From the NCBI GenBank assembly GCA_013339765.2, contig CM023449.1:111539778-111603777 (forward strand): DNA of 64,000 nucleotides. The letters are read 5' to 3'. The stretch comes from Haemaphysalis longicornis. Lineage: Eukaryota; Arthropoda; Arachnida; Ixodida; Ixodidae. The notes beneath the pieces were generated by a model. The model did not search any database, was not told the DNA's origin, and worked only from the letters and a program-made list of their open reading frames with translations. Each line of letters starts with the position of its first letter. Position 1 is the stretch's first letter. Made by a program: the position numbers and the translations under genes. Shown here piece by piece: positions 1 to 10,900 of this stretch.

Positions 1-475
1 GGAAACTCCGTACGTGCCCGGCATAAGCGAGGCTCTGTCACGCATACTCCGCTCATACAGCGTGCAAACTGCGCATGTGCCTTCTCGCAAACTAAGGCAT
101 GAACTTGTGAACGTTAAGGACAAACTGCCCACAGACAGGTATCCAGGAGTTGGTCTACGTAATTTCATGTGCAGATTGCCATTACGTGTATATCGGCGAG
201 TCTGGAAACTTTGCGAAGAGGCTGCAGCAACATAGAAATGACGTAAACAAGAACCGCGTGTCGACAACTGCCTTTGCCGAGCACTAGATACCACATCCCA
301 CACAATCAACTCGTCTGCTGCACGTGTCCTCGCAAAAGAAAGGAATGCTACCTCACGCCTGCTACAGGAATCGCTTCACATACAGACGACGGAACCGTGC
401 TGAATAGGAACGCTAGAAATCTGCCATCAATATACGCAAGTTGTCTGCGCGTCGTTGTGAAACGTACTTAAGGCA
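1..475 (+). mobile_element. Penelope-like element, 3' part with GIY-YIG endonuclease (decayed)
   Basis: The window opens inside the C-terminal part of a Penelope-type reverse transcriptase (ISEALSRILRSY, then RKLRHELVNVKDKLP), which normally leads into a GIY-YIG endonuclease. From about 153, in another frame, the endonuclease is clear: VYVISCADCHYVYIGES followed by FAKRLQQHRNDV, with the paired CxxC, the YIG core and the downstream R and H. A stop follows AFAEH at about 287. Later pieces in yet other frames (SRLLQESLHIQTTE, NLPSIYASCLR) match the usual tail of the family. At least two frameshifts and a stop make it a dead copy. The endonuclease would nick target DNA for TPRT-like insertion in living relatives. 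The 5' part lies outside the window. GIY-YIG next to this RT tail makes another class unlikely. Confidence 0.85.
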
Positions 476-1254
476 ATTATTTCCCTTCAAGATTTTATTG
501 TGACCAAGCCTTCCCTGTGGAAGCCGAAACGTAAACTCCTTTTAAACTCAAAACAACTCGTGGTCGGCGCCCAGGTCTTTCTTCTTCAGCTTGTCCTTTA
601 CGGTAAATTATATTTGGTTCACAAAAAATATTTTATTAAACGTAAAGAGCTCTGCAAACTGTATACACGGCTAAGTTTAGCAGATCCGGCGACTCGAGTG
701 CGCTGGGTTTTTTTTAATTTTGCGTGCGAGTCGGTGATGGCGTGTGGCTAGAGCTTGGCGCCTGCACTGCGTTTGATTTCGTTCTGGAAGACTACGAGTA
801 GAGACGCAGCGCGTGAAAAACTCGCAAGTAAATAATCGCATTTTTAGGGCAATAGCGTTATTAGGCTCATTTTTAGATTCTCCGTGGCTCCTAGTCTTCC
901 GCTATCAGCCGGGCTCATCAGGCGTCCACGGAAATGCCTCAGCGCTTCCACCCGGAAGCTATGACTGAGGCAGCAAGATTCGATGGCTCTGCTGAACCTT
1001 TAATGTGGCGCTACGGCAACAGAAGTTTGGAAAGGAGTACAATGATACTAAGTCCGGTACAAAAGCAAGGACAAGCGTTTTCACCAGGTGCCACGCCTGC
1101 GTGGTGAAATTTGCTCTACGCTCAGTAGGTGGACGCATGCTCGAGAGACACAGTCTCCAGCCGTGCCCGCAACTTTCTGGTGCTGACGCTCTGGTTGTTC
1201 TTAGCGGTCCGGCGGGAGCGGAGCGGACCGTCAAAAACGGTCAGCTAAAATTTC
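476..1254. other. Spacer, no gene recognised
   Basis: The first 60-100 bases probably belong to the Penelope 3' untranslated tail (a GAAACG-containing stretch near 525). The rest has short open frames on both strands but no motif or codon pattern that I recognise. The text GCGGTCCG near 1,205 and its near complement at about 1,221 could form a short stem. Confidence 0.4.
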
Positions 1255-1705
1255 TCCACACCTCCCATCGCGGGAACCCCTGTGTAGATGCGACGCATTC
1301 AGGGTTCCGTTGTTGTTTCCGTTAGATTGATTCTCCCATCGCGTGAAACGTGCCGTGAACCCCCTGCCGCGGCTATGACGCAACGCGGCGCGGCTATGAC
1401 GCAACACAATCCAACACAATCCACTTTCATCCAATCCAATCCACTCCAAATCCAATCCAAATCCAATCCAAGCCAAGCCAAGCCAAGCCAAGCCACGCCA
1501 AGCCAAGCCAAGGCAATCGAATCCAATCTAATACCCCTCGCGAGAGACTATTCGCTTCGGAGAGGAGAGGGGGTGAGCGGCGGAGAGCGCAGCTCGCGCG
1601 GCGAGGAGAATGGGGGAGGGGTGTGGACGGACAACAACAACGCCGTATGGAGGGACAAGGCGAGTGAATGAGATGCAGTCGCATCTAAAACTCTGTAATA
1701 TAAAG
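1255..1705 (+). repeat. Dispersed repeat with CCAAT/CCAAG-rich core, copy 1
   Basis: The left block contains TCGCGGGAACCCCTGTGTAG and ATGCGACGCAT. A long run of imperfect pentamers and hexamers follows (ATCCAATCC passing into AAGCCAAGCC) at about 1,415-1,525. The right block is GC-rich and ends in GGAGGGACAAGGCG and GTGAATGAGATGC. The same order of blocks, reverse-complemented, occurs at 32,335-32,765, so this is a genuine interspersed family and not a lone microsatellite. No transposase or RT is present, so it is probably a non-autonomous element. Open frames across the core (QSNPSQAKPSQAK on one strand, WLGLAWLGLD on the other) follow from the short-period repeat and are not taken as genes. 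Confidence 0.7.
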
Positions 1706-1795
1706 TACAACTTCTCGTATCTTTGTCGCCGTCGCGAGCAGCTACCTTTCACAGTTTGCGCGTGGCAAGCTTGCCTTGATGTGCCACTGCACCAC

Positions 1796-1862
1796 CGTGG
1801 TGGCTCAGTGGATAAGGCGTAGTGCTGCTGAGCCCGAGCACCCTGAGAAGTGGCCCCTGGTA
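1796..1862 (+). mobile_element. tRNA-derived SINE head, fragment
   Basis: GTGGCTCAGTGGATAAGGCG resembles the A-box half of the tRNA-like SINE heads seen at 49,776 and (reversed) 28,467, including the following GTGCTGCTGAGCC. The B box is not preserved and the copy stops within about 70 bases, next to the truncated end of the LINE at 1,899. It is a relic and not a functional tRNA. Confidence 0.5.
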
Positions 1863-1898
1863 AGGCTGTCCTCGGCGTATTGGTTATTGGGGGCCTGG

Positions 1899-3775
1899 CT
1901 ATGGGCTAAGTTGGGAGTCGAAACCATTTAGCGTGACATATTGAGAACGGTTGTTAAGAAAATATTCTAACCATAGCAGTAACTGGGGATCGAGGTTGAG
2001 GGCGGCAAGTTTAGTCATTAGTAAAACGTGGTTCACCTTATCAAAGGCCTTGGCAAAATCCAGGAAAATACAGTCAACCAAAGAATTGCTATCAAGATAG
2101 GTATGGAGCGAGTGAGTAAAGTGAAGTAACTGTGTTTCGCATGAGAACGAACGCCAAAATCCATGTTGTGCGGAATTGAAAAAACACTTAAATTCAAGAA
2201 AATTACAAATGTGCAAATATAGAACGTGCTCCCTAATTTTGCAGGGAATGCTTGTCAATGAAGTTGGCCTGTAGTTTAGAGGTGAATGTCTGTTTCCTGA
2301 TTTATGCAGCGGGGCGACCTTGCCAATCTTCCAGTCTCGTGGTAAAATTCCGCTATTTAGGGACTGCTGGAAAATATTTGCAAGAAAAATGGATGAGTAG
2401 TTTTTAGTTTGCGTCAGAAACTTTGCGTTGATGCAGTCTATTCCGCAGGAAGATGTCAATTTCAATGAATCAATGATTTTTACAATTCCAACAGACTCAA
2501 ACACAACAGGAGACATGGCGCAAAAGCTACTCGGAACAAGATGTGCTATAGAGCTTAGAACGGCTCAAAAATTATAAACAAAAACGTTGTTTAACATGGA
2601 GACACACTTCGCGGAAGGTACAGGCTCGCCTGTATCATCGAAAAGTGCGATATCATGGTTTTCTTTAGTATTAACAATGCTCCAAAACTTTTTTTGGTTG
2701 GTACGAAGATTATCCGGCAAGGTGTTGTTCAAAAAGTGCCGTTTGGCGTGTTGTACTGACCAAGTGTATTCTCTTTGAGAAGAAAAATATGACGCCCAGC
2801 GATCGCTAGTGTTGTGAAATTTCGCTTTGCGGAATAGCCGCTTCTTTTTGTTTAACAAACGAGTACATGTCCTATTGTACCACGGGGATCTTCCATCAGA
2901 GCGAATACGCCTCAGGGGAACTTGCTCATTGGTAAGCTCGGTTATTTTTGCAAGGAATAAGTTCCAGTTTTTTTGCACGCTACGGTCATCAAACCGTTCT
3001 AGATACGTGTCCAGATAGGAGCCGAGATTCAGATTAGTGACGTCGAAGTCAGCCTTACTATAATCACGAATAAGTTTAAGCTTTTGTTTAAGGCGTTTGA
3101 AGCAGAATTGAAGATTCAAATGCAATACTGAGTGATCATTAATACCTGGAAGATAACTAATGCTCGATACGAAGTCAGGGTGAGTCGACAGGATTAAATC
3201 AAGAGTGTTTGCGGTATTGCCACTAAGTCTAGTCGGCTCTTTAACAAGTTGAGTAAAATTAAAGCAGGCACAGAGGTCTAAGAAACTCTGAGATTGGTAA
3301 AAAAATGGTTTAAGGGTAGGGAAAGAATTTCATCAGTCAATGTTCGGAAAGTTAAAATCTCCTAGCAAAATCATAGGTAACGAAGGGTATCGGCAAACGA
3401 TAGCATTTAGTACGTCGTGCAATTCCTCCACGAAAGTAGAGGGAGCGGAGGGGAGTCGATAGCAGGCTATCAAAACTATTCTTGTATTGCCGAACGTGGT
3501 GCATACGCAGACAATCTCGAGATCGGTAACAAGGGGTATGGGAAAAGAAGGAATATTTTGCGATACTGCTATCAAGGTTCCACCTCCGTGCCGGCCATCT
3601 CGGTCGCAGCGGTATAGATTACATCGTTTATCCACTTGAAAAATTTCTCTATTTCTTATCTTTGCGTTAAGCCATGTCTCGGTTAGTATAATTAAATCAA
3701 CATCACTATAGGATATTAGGGCATTCAGCTGATCCCGTTTAGTCATGAGGCTTCTTACGTTACAAAAAATCACTG
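1899..3775 (-). pseudogene. CR1/L2-like LINE ORF2: endonuclease plus truncated reverse transcriptase
   Basis: Reading leftwards, 3,773-3,333 is an EEP (AP-type) endonuclease: CNVRSLMTKRDQL, then LTETWL, then LLGDFNFPNID. Its C-terminal part (YLPGINDHSVLHL) is at about 3,180-3,120 in another frame. 3,125-2,565 is the RT linker (SPWYNRTCTRLLNKKKRLF, KKFWSIVNTKE). 2,516-1,899 holds RT blocks with PLHKSGNRHSPLNYRP and the first catalytic region FLDFAKAFDKVNH. The frame runs to NGFDSQLSP and then abruptly leaves the family, before the usual GVPQGSVLGP and the second Asp pair (YADD-type). The catalytic centre is therefore missing. Frameshifts separate the blocks. It sits just downstream of ORF1 and shares its strand. 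The 3' loss is unusual, because LINE copies normally lose the 5' end. Confidence 0.85.
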
Positions 3776-3821
3776 GAAGGTAATTGGAAGTTTCACGTTG
3801 ACCGCATCCTCTCGCTAATTG

Positions 3822-4973
3822 TTATTTGTTTGGTGGATGGGTGTTTTCAGGCAATGCCAGCTCATTTGCGCCTGCATGTGAGGTAGAGGTTTGGACATCG
3901 GAAGTACTGGTATTTCGGTTGTTCGATAAACCACTTTGCCGAGAAGGACTGCTACATGAAATCTGCTGCACTTCGTCAGTTAGGGCATCGTAAATGTAAG
4001 TGGCATGATTCCCGTGCAGCTTACCATATCGTAGTTTGAAAGCGGGGGAGTGCGGGAGGGACTTCGCGAATTCAGTCAACTTTTTTCGAGCGTGTCTTGT
4101 CGTTAAGCAAAAATCTTCAGCGGTTGAAATGCCAGTGCCTTTTAGTTTCGCGCGTTGCACCAGTATCGCTTGTTTCGTCTTAAAGCTTCTAAATTTAGCG
4201 ATTACAGGTCTACAACGACCATCCTGATAAGTACCTGACAAGCGATGAGTGCGCTCAATTTCATCGGTTGTTAAGCTAGGATCAATGTACTGCGCAACAG
4301 CAGCCATAACTTTGGCTTCTGTCTCGTTCCATTTTTCATTGCTATCAGTTAAGCCATGAAATACCAGATTATTACGGCGACTCCTATCTTCCATGTCGTC
4401 CAGACGTGACCGCAGCGTTTCGTAAGCATTAGTAATGCCACTGATCGATTCTCGCGTGGCTTGTAAAGCATGTTCAATGGTGCCAATAAATTCCGTTCTG
4501 GCCTCGAGTGCGGTGAGTCTTTCAGTGATTGCTACCAGTTTTGATACCACAGACTCTTGGGCAGCTTTCACTTCGTTTACGGCTTTCAGCAAGTCAGCTT
4601 GCCCACCAGTAAGAACGCCTGACTGGTGTTTTAAATCGCGCAAATTCTGCAAGATTTCCTTTTGCCATTCCGAATCGCTGGCGAGAGGGATCGTGGGTTC
4701 TTTAGAGGGTGCTTCAACTGTTTCGTCAGTGCGTTCTTTAGACTTCTTAAGAGGGCCGGGGCTACGCTCCACATCCCCGCTGCACAAAAGCAACATGCCA
4801 AGAACATCAATGCAATCGTCAAACAAGTTGCAAACAACGTGTGGGCATGGAAACAGCAATACGTTGCGGTTACTTGTACGCTTTAGCGTACAGCGAGTAA
4901 CTATTAAACAGGTGAACAAATTGCAGGAACGGAGCGTTAGCCATTGGATGCGCAGCGCCGCTTCCATGCCCAC
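3822..4973 (-). CDS. CR1/L2-like LINE ORF1 protein with 2A-like motif and coiled coil
   Basis: This is an intact 383-codon frame. Residues 1-20 are encoded by the last satellite monomer. Residues 61-74 (LLLCSGDVERSPGP) resemble the ribosome-skipping 2A motif D-V/I-E-x-N-P-G-P, but with Ser where Asn is required. Residues about 100-200 are heptad-rich (LLKAVNEVKAAQESVVSKL, then LTALEART), consistent with a trimerising coiled coil. From about 199, RRNNLVFHGL starts a nucleic-acid-binding region typical of LINE ORF1 (ERTHRLSG, RPVIAKFRSFKTK). In relatives ORF1p coats the element RNA and acts as a chaperone. The start at 4,973 is the first ATG of the open frame and the one present in every monomer. 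The 2A motif would release the N-terminal 73 residues if active. ORF2 follows downstream on the same strand, broken. Confidence 0.8.
   Translation of the reverse strand: MGMEAALRIQWLTLRSCNLFTCLIVTRCTLKRTSNRNVLLFPCPHVVCNLFDDCIDVLGMLLLCSGDVERSPGPLKKSKERTDETVEAPSKEPTIPLASDSEWQKEILQNLRDLKHQSGVLTGGQADLLKAVNEVKAAQESVVSKLVAITERLTALEARTEFIGTIEHALQATRESISGITNAYETLRSRLDDMEDRSRRNNLVFHGLTDSNEKWNETEAKVMAAVAQYIDPSLTTDEIERTHRLSGTYQDGRCRPVIAKFRSFKTKQAILVQRAKLKGTGISTAEDFCLTTRHARKKLTEFAKSLPHSPAFKLRYGKLHGNHATYIYDALTDEVQQISCSSPSRQSGLSNNRNTSTSDVQTSTSHAGANELALPENTHPPNK
4752..4775 (-). other. 2A-like ribosome-skipping motif in ORF1 (degenerate)
   Basis: The minus strand encodes DVERSPGP at residues 67-74 of ORF1, preceded by hydrophobic LGMLLLCSG. 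2A-like sequences at the N-terminus of ORF1 are known in CR1/L2-type non-LTR elements of several animals. The consensus needs N-P-G-P. Here the Asn codon reads AGC (Ser), a single-base change from AAC, which should weaken or abolish skipping. Confidence 0.7.
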
Positions 4974-7900
4974 TGAAGTAGCGCCGGTCGTCGATGCTTC
5001 TTATATTCGGCACGGCTTGTGATGCTGCCGGCGATGTGACTGTGCGCCAGTTGAAACAGAGTCCAACGGTATCGCTGCAATCTTCGTAGGGGGAGCGCGT
5101 CCGAGGCCGAAGTGAATCCTTTGGTAAGGGCACGGAGACAGCATGGTTCCCGCCGTGATGTTGGTAGATGCAGAGCACAGCAGCAACCTGAACAAATTGC
5201 AGGAACGGAGCGTTAGCCATTGGATGCGCAGCGCCGCTTCCATGCCCACTGAAGTAGCGCCGGTCGTCGATGGTTCTTATATTCGGCACGGCTCGTGATG
5301 CTGCCGGCGATGTGACTGTGCGCCAGTTGAAACAGAGTCCAACGGTATCGCTGCAATCTTCGTAGGGGGAGCGCAGTCCGAGGCCGAAGTGAATCCTTTG
5401 GTAAGGGCACGAGACAGCATGGTTCCCGCCGTGATGTTGGTAGATGCAGAGCAGGAGCAGCAACCTGAACAAATTGCAGGAACGGAGCGTTAGCCATTGG
5501 ATGCGCAGCGCCGCTTCCATGCCCACTGAAGTAGCGCCGGTCGTCGATGCTTCTTATATTCGGCACGGCTCGTGATGCTGCCGGCGATGTGACTGTGCGC
5601 CAGTTGAAACAGAGTCCAACGGTATCGCTGCAATCTTCGTAGGGGGAGCGCAGTCCGAGGCCGAAGTGAATCCTTTGGTAAGGGCACGAGACAGCATGGT
5701 TCCCGCCGTGATGTTGGTAGATGCAGAGCACAGCAGCAACCTGAACAAATTGCAGGAACGGAGCGTTAGCCATTGGATGCGCAGCGCCGCTTCCATGCCC
5801 ACTGAAGTAGCGCCGGTCGTCGATGCTTCTTATATTCGGCACGGCTTCGTGATGCTGCCGGCGATGTGACTGTGCGCCAGTTGAAACAGAGTCCAACGGT
5901 ATCGCTGCAATCTTCGTAGGGGGAGCGCAGTCCGAGGCCGAAGTGAATCCTTTGGTAAGGGCACGAGACAGCATGGTTCCCGCCGTGATGTTGGTAGATG
6001 CAGAGCACAGCAGCAACCTGAACAAATTGCAGGAACGGAGCGTTAGCCATTGGATGCGCAGCGCCGCTTCCATGCCCACTGAAGTAGCGCCGGTCGTCGA
6101 TGCTTCTTATATTCGGCACGGCTCGTGATGCTGCCGGCGATGTGACTGTGCGCCAGTTGAAACAGAGTCCAACGGTATCGCTGCAATCTTCGTAGGGGGA
6201 GCGCATCCGAGGCCGAAGTGAATCCTTTGGTAAGGGCACGAGACAGCATGGTTCCGCGCCGTGATGTTGGTAGATGCAGAGCACAGCAGCAACCTGAACA
6301 AATTGCAGGAACGGAGCGTTAGCCATTGGATGCGCAGCGCCGCTTCCATGCCCACTGAAGTAGCGCCGGTCGTCGATGCTTCTTATATTCGGCACGGCTC
6401 GTGATGCTGCCGGCGATGTGACTGTGCGCCAGTTGAAACAGAGTCCAACGGTATCGCTGCAATCTTCGTAGGGGGAGCGCATCCGAGGCCGAAGTGAATC
6501 CTTTGGTAAGGGCACGAGACAGCATGGTTCCCCGCCGTGATGTTGGTAGATGCAGAGCACAGCAGCAACCTGAACAAATTGCAGGAACGGAGCGTTAGCC
6601 ATTGGATGCGCAGCGCCGCTTCCATGTCCACTGAAGTAGCGCCGGTCGTCGATGCTTCTTATATTCGGCACGGCTTCGTGATGCTGCCGGCGATGTGACT
6701 GTGCGCCAGTTGAAACAGAGTCCAACGGTATCGCTGCAATCTTCGTAGGGGGAGCGCAGTCCGAGGCCGAAGTGAATCCTTTGGTAAGGGCACGGGACAG
6801 CATGGTTCCGCGCCGTGATGTTGGTAGATGCAGAGCACAGCAGCAACCTGAACAAATTGCAGGAACGGAGCGTTAGCCATTGGATGCGCAGCGCCGCTTC
6901 CATGCCCACTGAAGTAGCGCCGGTCGTCGATGCTTCTTATATTCGGCACGGCTTCGTGATGCTGCCGGCGATGTGACTGTGCGCCAGTTGAAACAGAGTC
7001 CAACGGTATCGCTGCAATCTTCGTAGGGGGAGCGCAGTCCGAGGCCGAAGTGAATCCTTTGGTAAGGGCACGAGACAGCATGGTTCCGCGCCGTGATGTT
7101 GGTAGATGCAGAGCACAGCAGCAACCTGAACAAATTGCAGGAACGGAGCGTTAGCCATTGGATGCGCAGCGCCGCTTCCATGCCACTGAAGTAGCGCCGG
7201 TCGTCGATGCTTCTTATATTCGGCACGGCTCGTGATGCTGCCTGGCGATGTGACTGTGCGCCAGTTGAAACAGAGTCCAACGGTATCGCTGCAATCTTCG
7301 TAGGGGGAGCGCAGTCCGAGGCCGAAGTGAATCCTTTGGTAAGGGCACGAGGACAGCATGGTTCCCGCCGTGATGTTGGTAGATGCAGAGCACAGCAGCA
7401 ACCTGAACAAATTGCAGGAACGGAGCGTTCAGCCATTGGATGCGCAGCGCCGCTTCCATGCCCACTGAAGTAGCGCCGGTCGTCGATGCTTCTTATATTC
7501 GGCACGGCTTGTGATGCTGCCGGCGATGTGACTGTGCGCCAGTTGAAAAAGAGTCCAACGGTATCGCTGCAATCTTCGTAGGGGGAGCGCATCCGAGGCC
7601 GAAGTGAATCCTTTGGTAAGGGCACGAGACAGCATGGTTCCCCGCCGTGATGTTGGTAGATGCAGAGCACAGCAGCAACCTGAACAAATTGCAGGAACGG
7701 AGCGTTAGCCATTGGATGCGCAGCGCCGCTTCCATGCCCACTGAAGTAGCGCCGGTCGTCGATGCTTCTTATATTCGGCACGGCTCGTGATGCTGCCGGC
7801 GATGTGACTGTGCGCCAGTTGAAACAGAGTCCAACGGTATCGCTGCAATCTTCGTAGGGGGAGCGCATCCGAGGCCGAAGTGAATCCTTTGGTAAGGGCA

Positions 7901-10900
7901 CGAGACAGCATGGTTCCCCGCCGTGATGTTGGTAGATGCAGAGCACAGCAGCAACCTGAACAAATTGCAGGAACGGAGCGTTAGCCATTGGATGCGCAGC
8001 GCCGCTTCCATGCCCACTGAAGTAGCGCCGGTCGTCGATGCTTCTTATATTCGGCACGGCTTCGTGATGCTGCCGGCGATGTGACTGTGCGCCAGTTGAA
8101 ACAGAGTCCAACGGTATCGCTGCAATCTTCGTAGGGGGAGCGCATCCGAGGCCGAAGTGAATCCTTTGGGAAGGGCACGAGGACAGCATGGTTCCCCGCC
8201 GTGATGTTGGTAGATGCAGAGCACAGCAGCAACCTGAACAAATTGCAGGAACGGAGCGTTAGCCATTGGATGCGCAGCGCCGCTTCCATGCCCACTGAAG
8301 TAGCGCCGGTCGTCGATGCTTCTTATATTCGGCACGGCTCGTGATGCTGCCGGCGATGTGACTGTGCGCCAGTTGAAACAGAGTCCAACGGTATCGCTGC
8401 AATCTTCGTAGGGGGAGCGCATCCGAGGCCGAAGTGAATCCTTTGGTAAGGGCACGAGACAGCATGGTTCCCCGCCGTGATGTTGGTAGATGCAGAGCAC
8501 AGCAGCAACCTGAACAAATTGCAGGAACGGAGCGTTAGCCATTGGATGCGCAGCGCCGCTTCCATGCCCACTGAAGTAGCGCCGGTCGTCGATGCTTCTT
8601 ATATTCGGCACGGCTCGTGATGCTGCCGGCGATGTGACTGTGCGCCAGTTGAAACAGAGTCCAACGGTATCGCTGCAATCTTCGTAGGGGGAGCGCATCC
8701 GAGGCCGAAGTGAATCCTTTGGTAAGGGCACGAGACAGCATGGTTCCCGCCGTGATGTTGGTAGATGCAGAGCACAGCAGCAACCTGAACAAATTGCAGG
8801 AACGGAGCGTTAGCCATTGGATGCGCAGCGCCGCTTCCATGCCCACTGAAGTAGCGCCGGTCGTCGATGCTTCTTATATTCGGCACGGCTCGTGATGCTG
8901 CCGGCGATGTGACTGTGCGCCAGTTGAAACAGAGTCCAACGGTATCGCTGCAATCTTCGTAGGGGGAGCGCATCCGAGGCCGAAGTGAATCCTTTGGTAA
9001 GGGCACGAGGACAGCATGGTTCCCCGCCGTGATGTTGGTAGATGCAGAGCACAGCAGCAACCTGAACAAATTGCAGGAACGGAGCGTTAGCCATTGGATG
9101 CGCAGCGCCGCTTCCATGCCCACTGAAGTAGCGCCGGTCGTCGATGCTTCTTATATTCGGCACGGCTCGTGATGCTGCCGGCGATGTGACTGTGCGCCAG
9201 TTGAAACAGAGTCCAACGGTATCGCTGCAATCTTCGTAGGGGGAGCGCATCCGAGGCCGAAGTGAATCCTTTGGTAAGGGCACGAGACAGCATGGTTCCC
9301 CGCCGTGATGTTGGTAGATGCAGAGCACAGCAGCAACCTGAACAAATTGCAGGAACGGAGCGTTAGCCATTGGATGCGCAGCGCCGCTTCCATGCCCACT
9401 GAAGTAGCGCCGGTCGTCGATGCTTCTTATATTCGGCACGGCTCGTGATGCTGCCGGCGATGTGACTGTGCGCCAGTTGAAACAGAGTCCAACGGTATCG
9501 CTGCAATCTTCGTAGGGGGAGCGCATCCGAGGCCGAAGTGAATCCTTTGGTAAGGGCACGAGACAGCATGGTTCCCCGCCGTGATGTTGGTAGATGCAGA
9601 GCACAGCAGCAACCTGAACAAATTGCAGGAACGGAGCGTTAGCCATTGGATGCGCAGCGCCGCTTCCATGCCACTGAAGTAGCGCCGGTAGTCGATGCTT
9701 CTTATATTCGGCACGGCTCGTGATGCTGCCGGCGATGTGACTGTGCGCCAGTTGAAACAGAGTCCAACGGTATCGCTGCAATCTTTGTAGGGGGAGCGCG
9801 TCCGCGGCCGAAGTGAATCCTTTGGTAAGGGCACGGGACAGCATGGTTCCGCGCCGTGATGTTGGTAGATGCAGAGCACAGCAGCAACCTGAACAAATTG
9901 CAGGAACGGAGCGTTAGCCATTGGATGCGCAGCGGCATTTCCATGCCCACTGAAGTAGCGCCGGTCGTCGATGCTTCTTATATTCGGCACGGCTTGTGAT
10001 GCTGCCGGCGATGTGACTGTGCGCCAGTTTGAAACAGAGTCCAACGGTATCGCTGCAATCTTCGTAGGGGGAGCGCATCCGAGGCCGAAGTGAATCCTTT
10101 GGTAAGGGCACGAGACAGCATGGTTCCGCGCCGTGATGTTGGTAGATGCAGAGCACAGCAGCAACCTGAACAAATTGCAGGAACGGAGCGTTAGCCATTG
10201 GATGCGCAGCGCCGCTTCCATGCCCACTGAAGTAGCGCCGGTCGTCGATGCTTCTTATATTCGGCACGGCTCGTGATGCTGCCGGCGATGTGACTGTGCG
10301 CCAGTTGAAACAGAGTCCAACGGTATCGCTGCAATCTTCGTAGGGGGAGCGCATCCGAGGCCGAAGTGAATCCTTTGGTAAGGGCACGGGACAGCATGGT
10401 TCCCCGCCGTGATGTTGGTAGATGCAGAGCACAGCAGCAACCTGAACAAATTGCAGGAACGGAGCGTTAGCCATTGGATGCGCAGCGCCGCTTCCATGCC
10501 CACTGAAGTAGCGCCGGTCGTCGATGCTTCTTATATTCGGCACGGCTCGTGATGCTGCCGGCGATGTGACTGTGCGCCAGTTGAAAACAGAGTCCAACGG
10601 TATCGCTGCAATCTTCGTAGGGGGAGCGCATCCGAGGCCGAAGTGAATCCTTTGGTAAGGGCACGAGACAGCATGGTTCCGCGCCGTGATGTTGGTAGAT
10701 GCAGAGCACAGCAGCAACCTGAACAAATTGCAGGAACGGAGCGTTAGCCATTGGATGCGCAGCGCCGCTTCCATGCCCACTGAAGTAGCGCCGGTCGTCG
10801 ATGCTTCTTATATTCGGCACGGCTCGTGATGCTGCCGGCGATGTGACTGTGCGCCAGTTGAAACAGAGTCCAACGGTATCGCTGCAATCTTCGTAGGGGG

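Noticed and set aside
1231..1684. Open frames rich in WLGLAWLGLD or QSNPSQAKPS
   Set aside because: They arise from the short-period core of the dispersed repeat on either strand; the same at 32,357-32,790.
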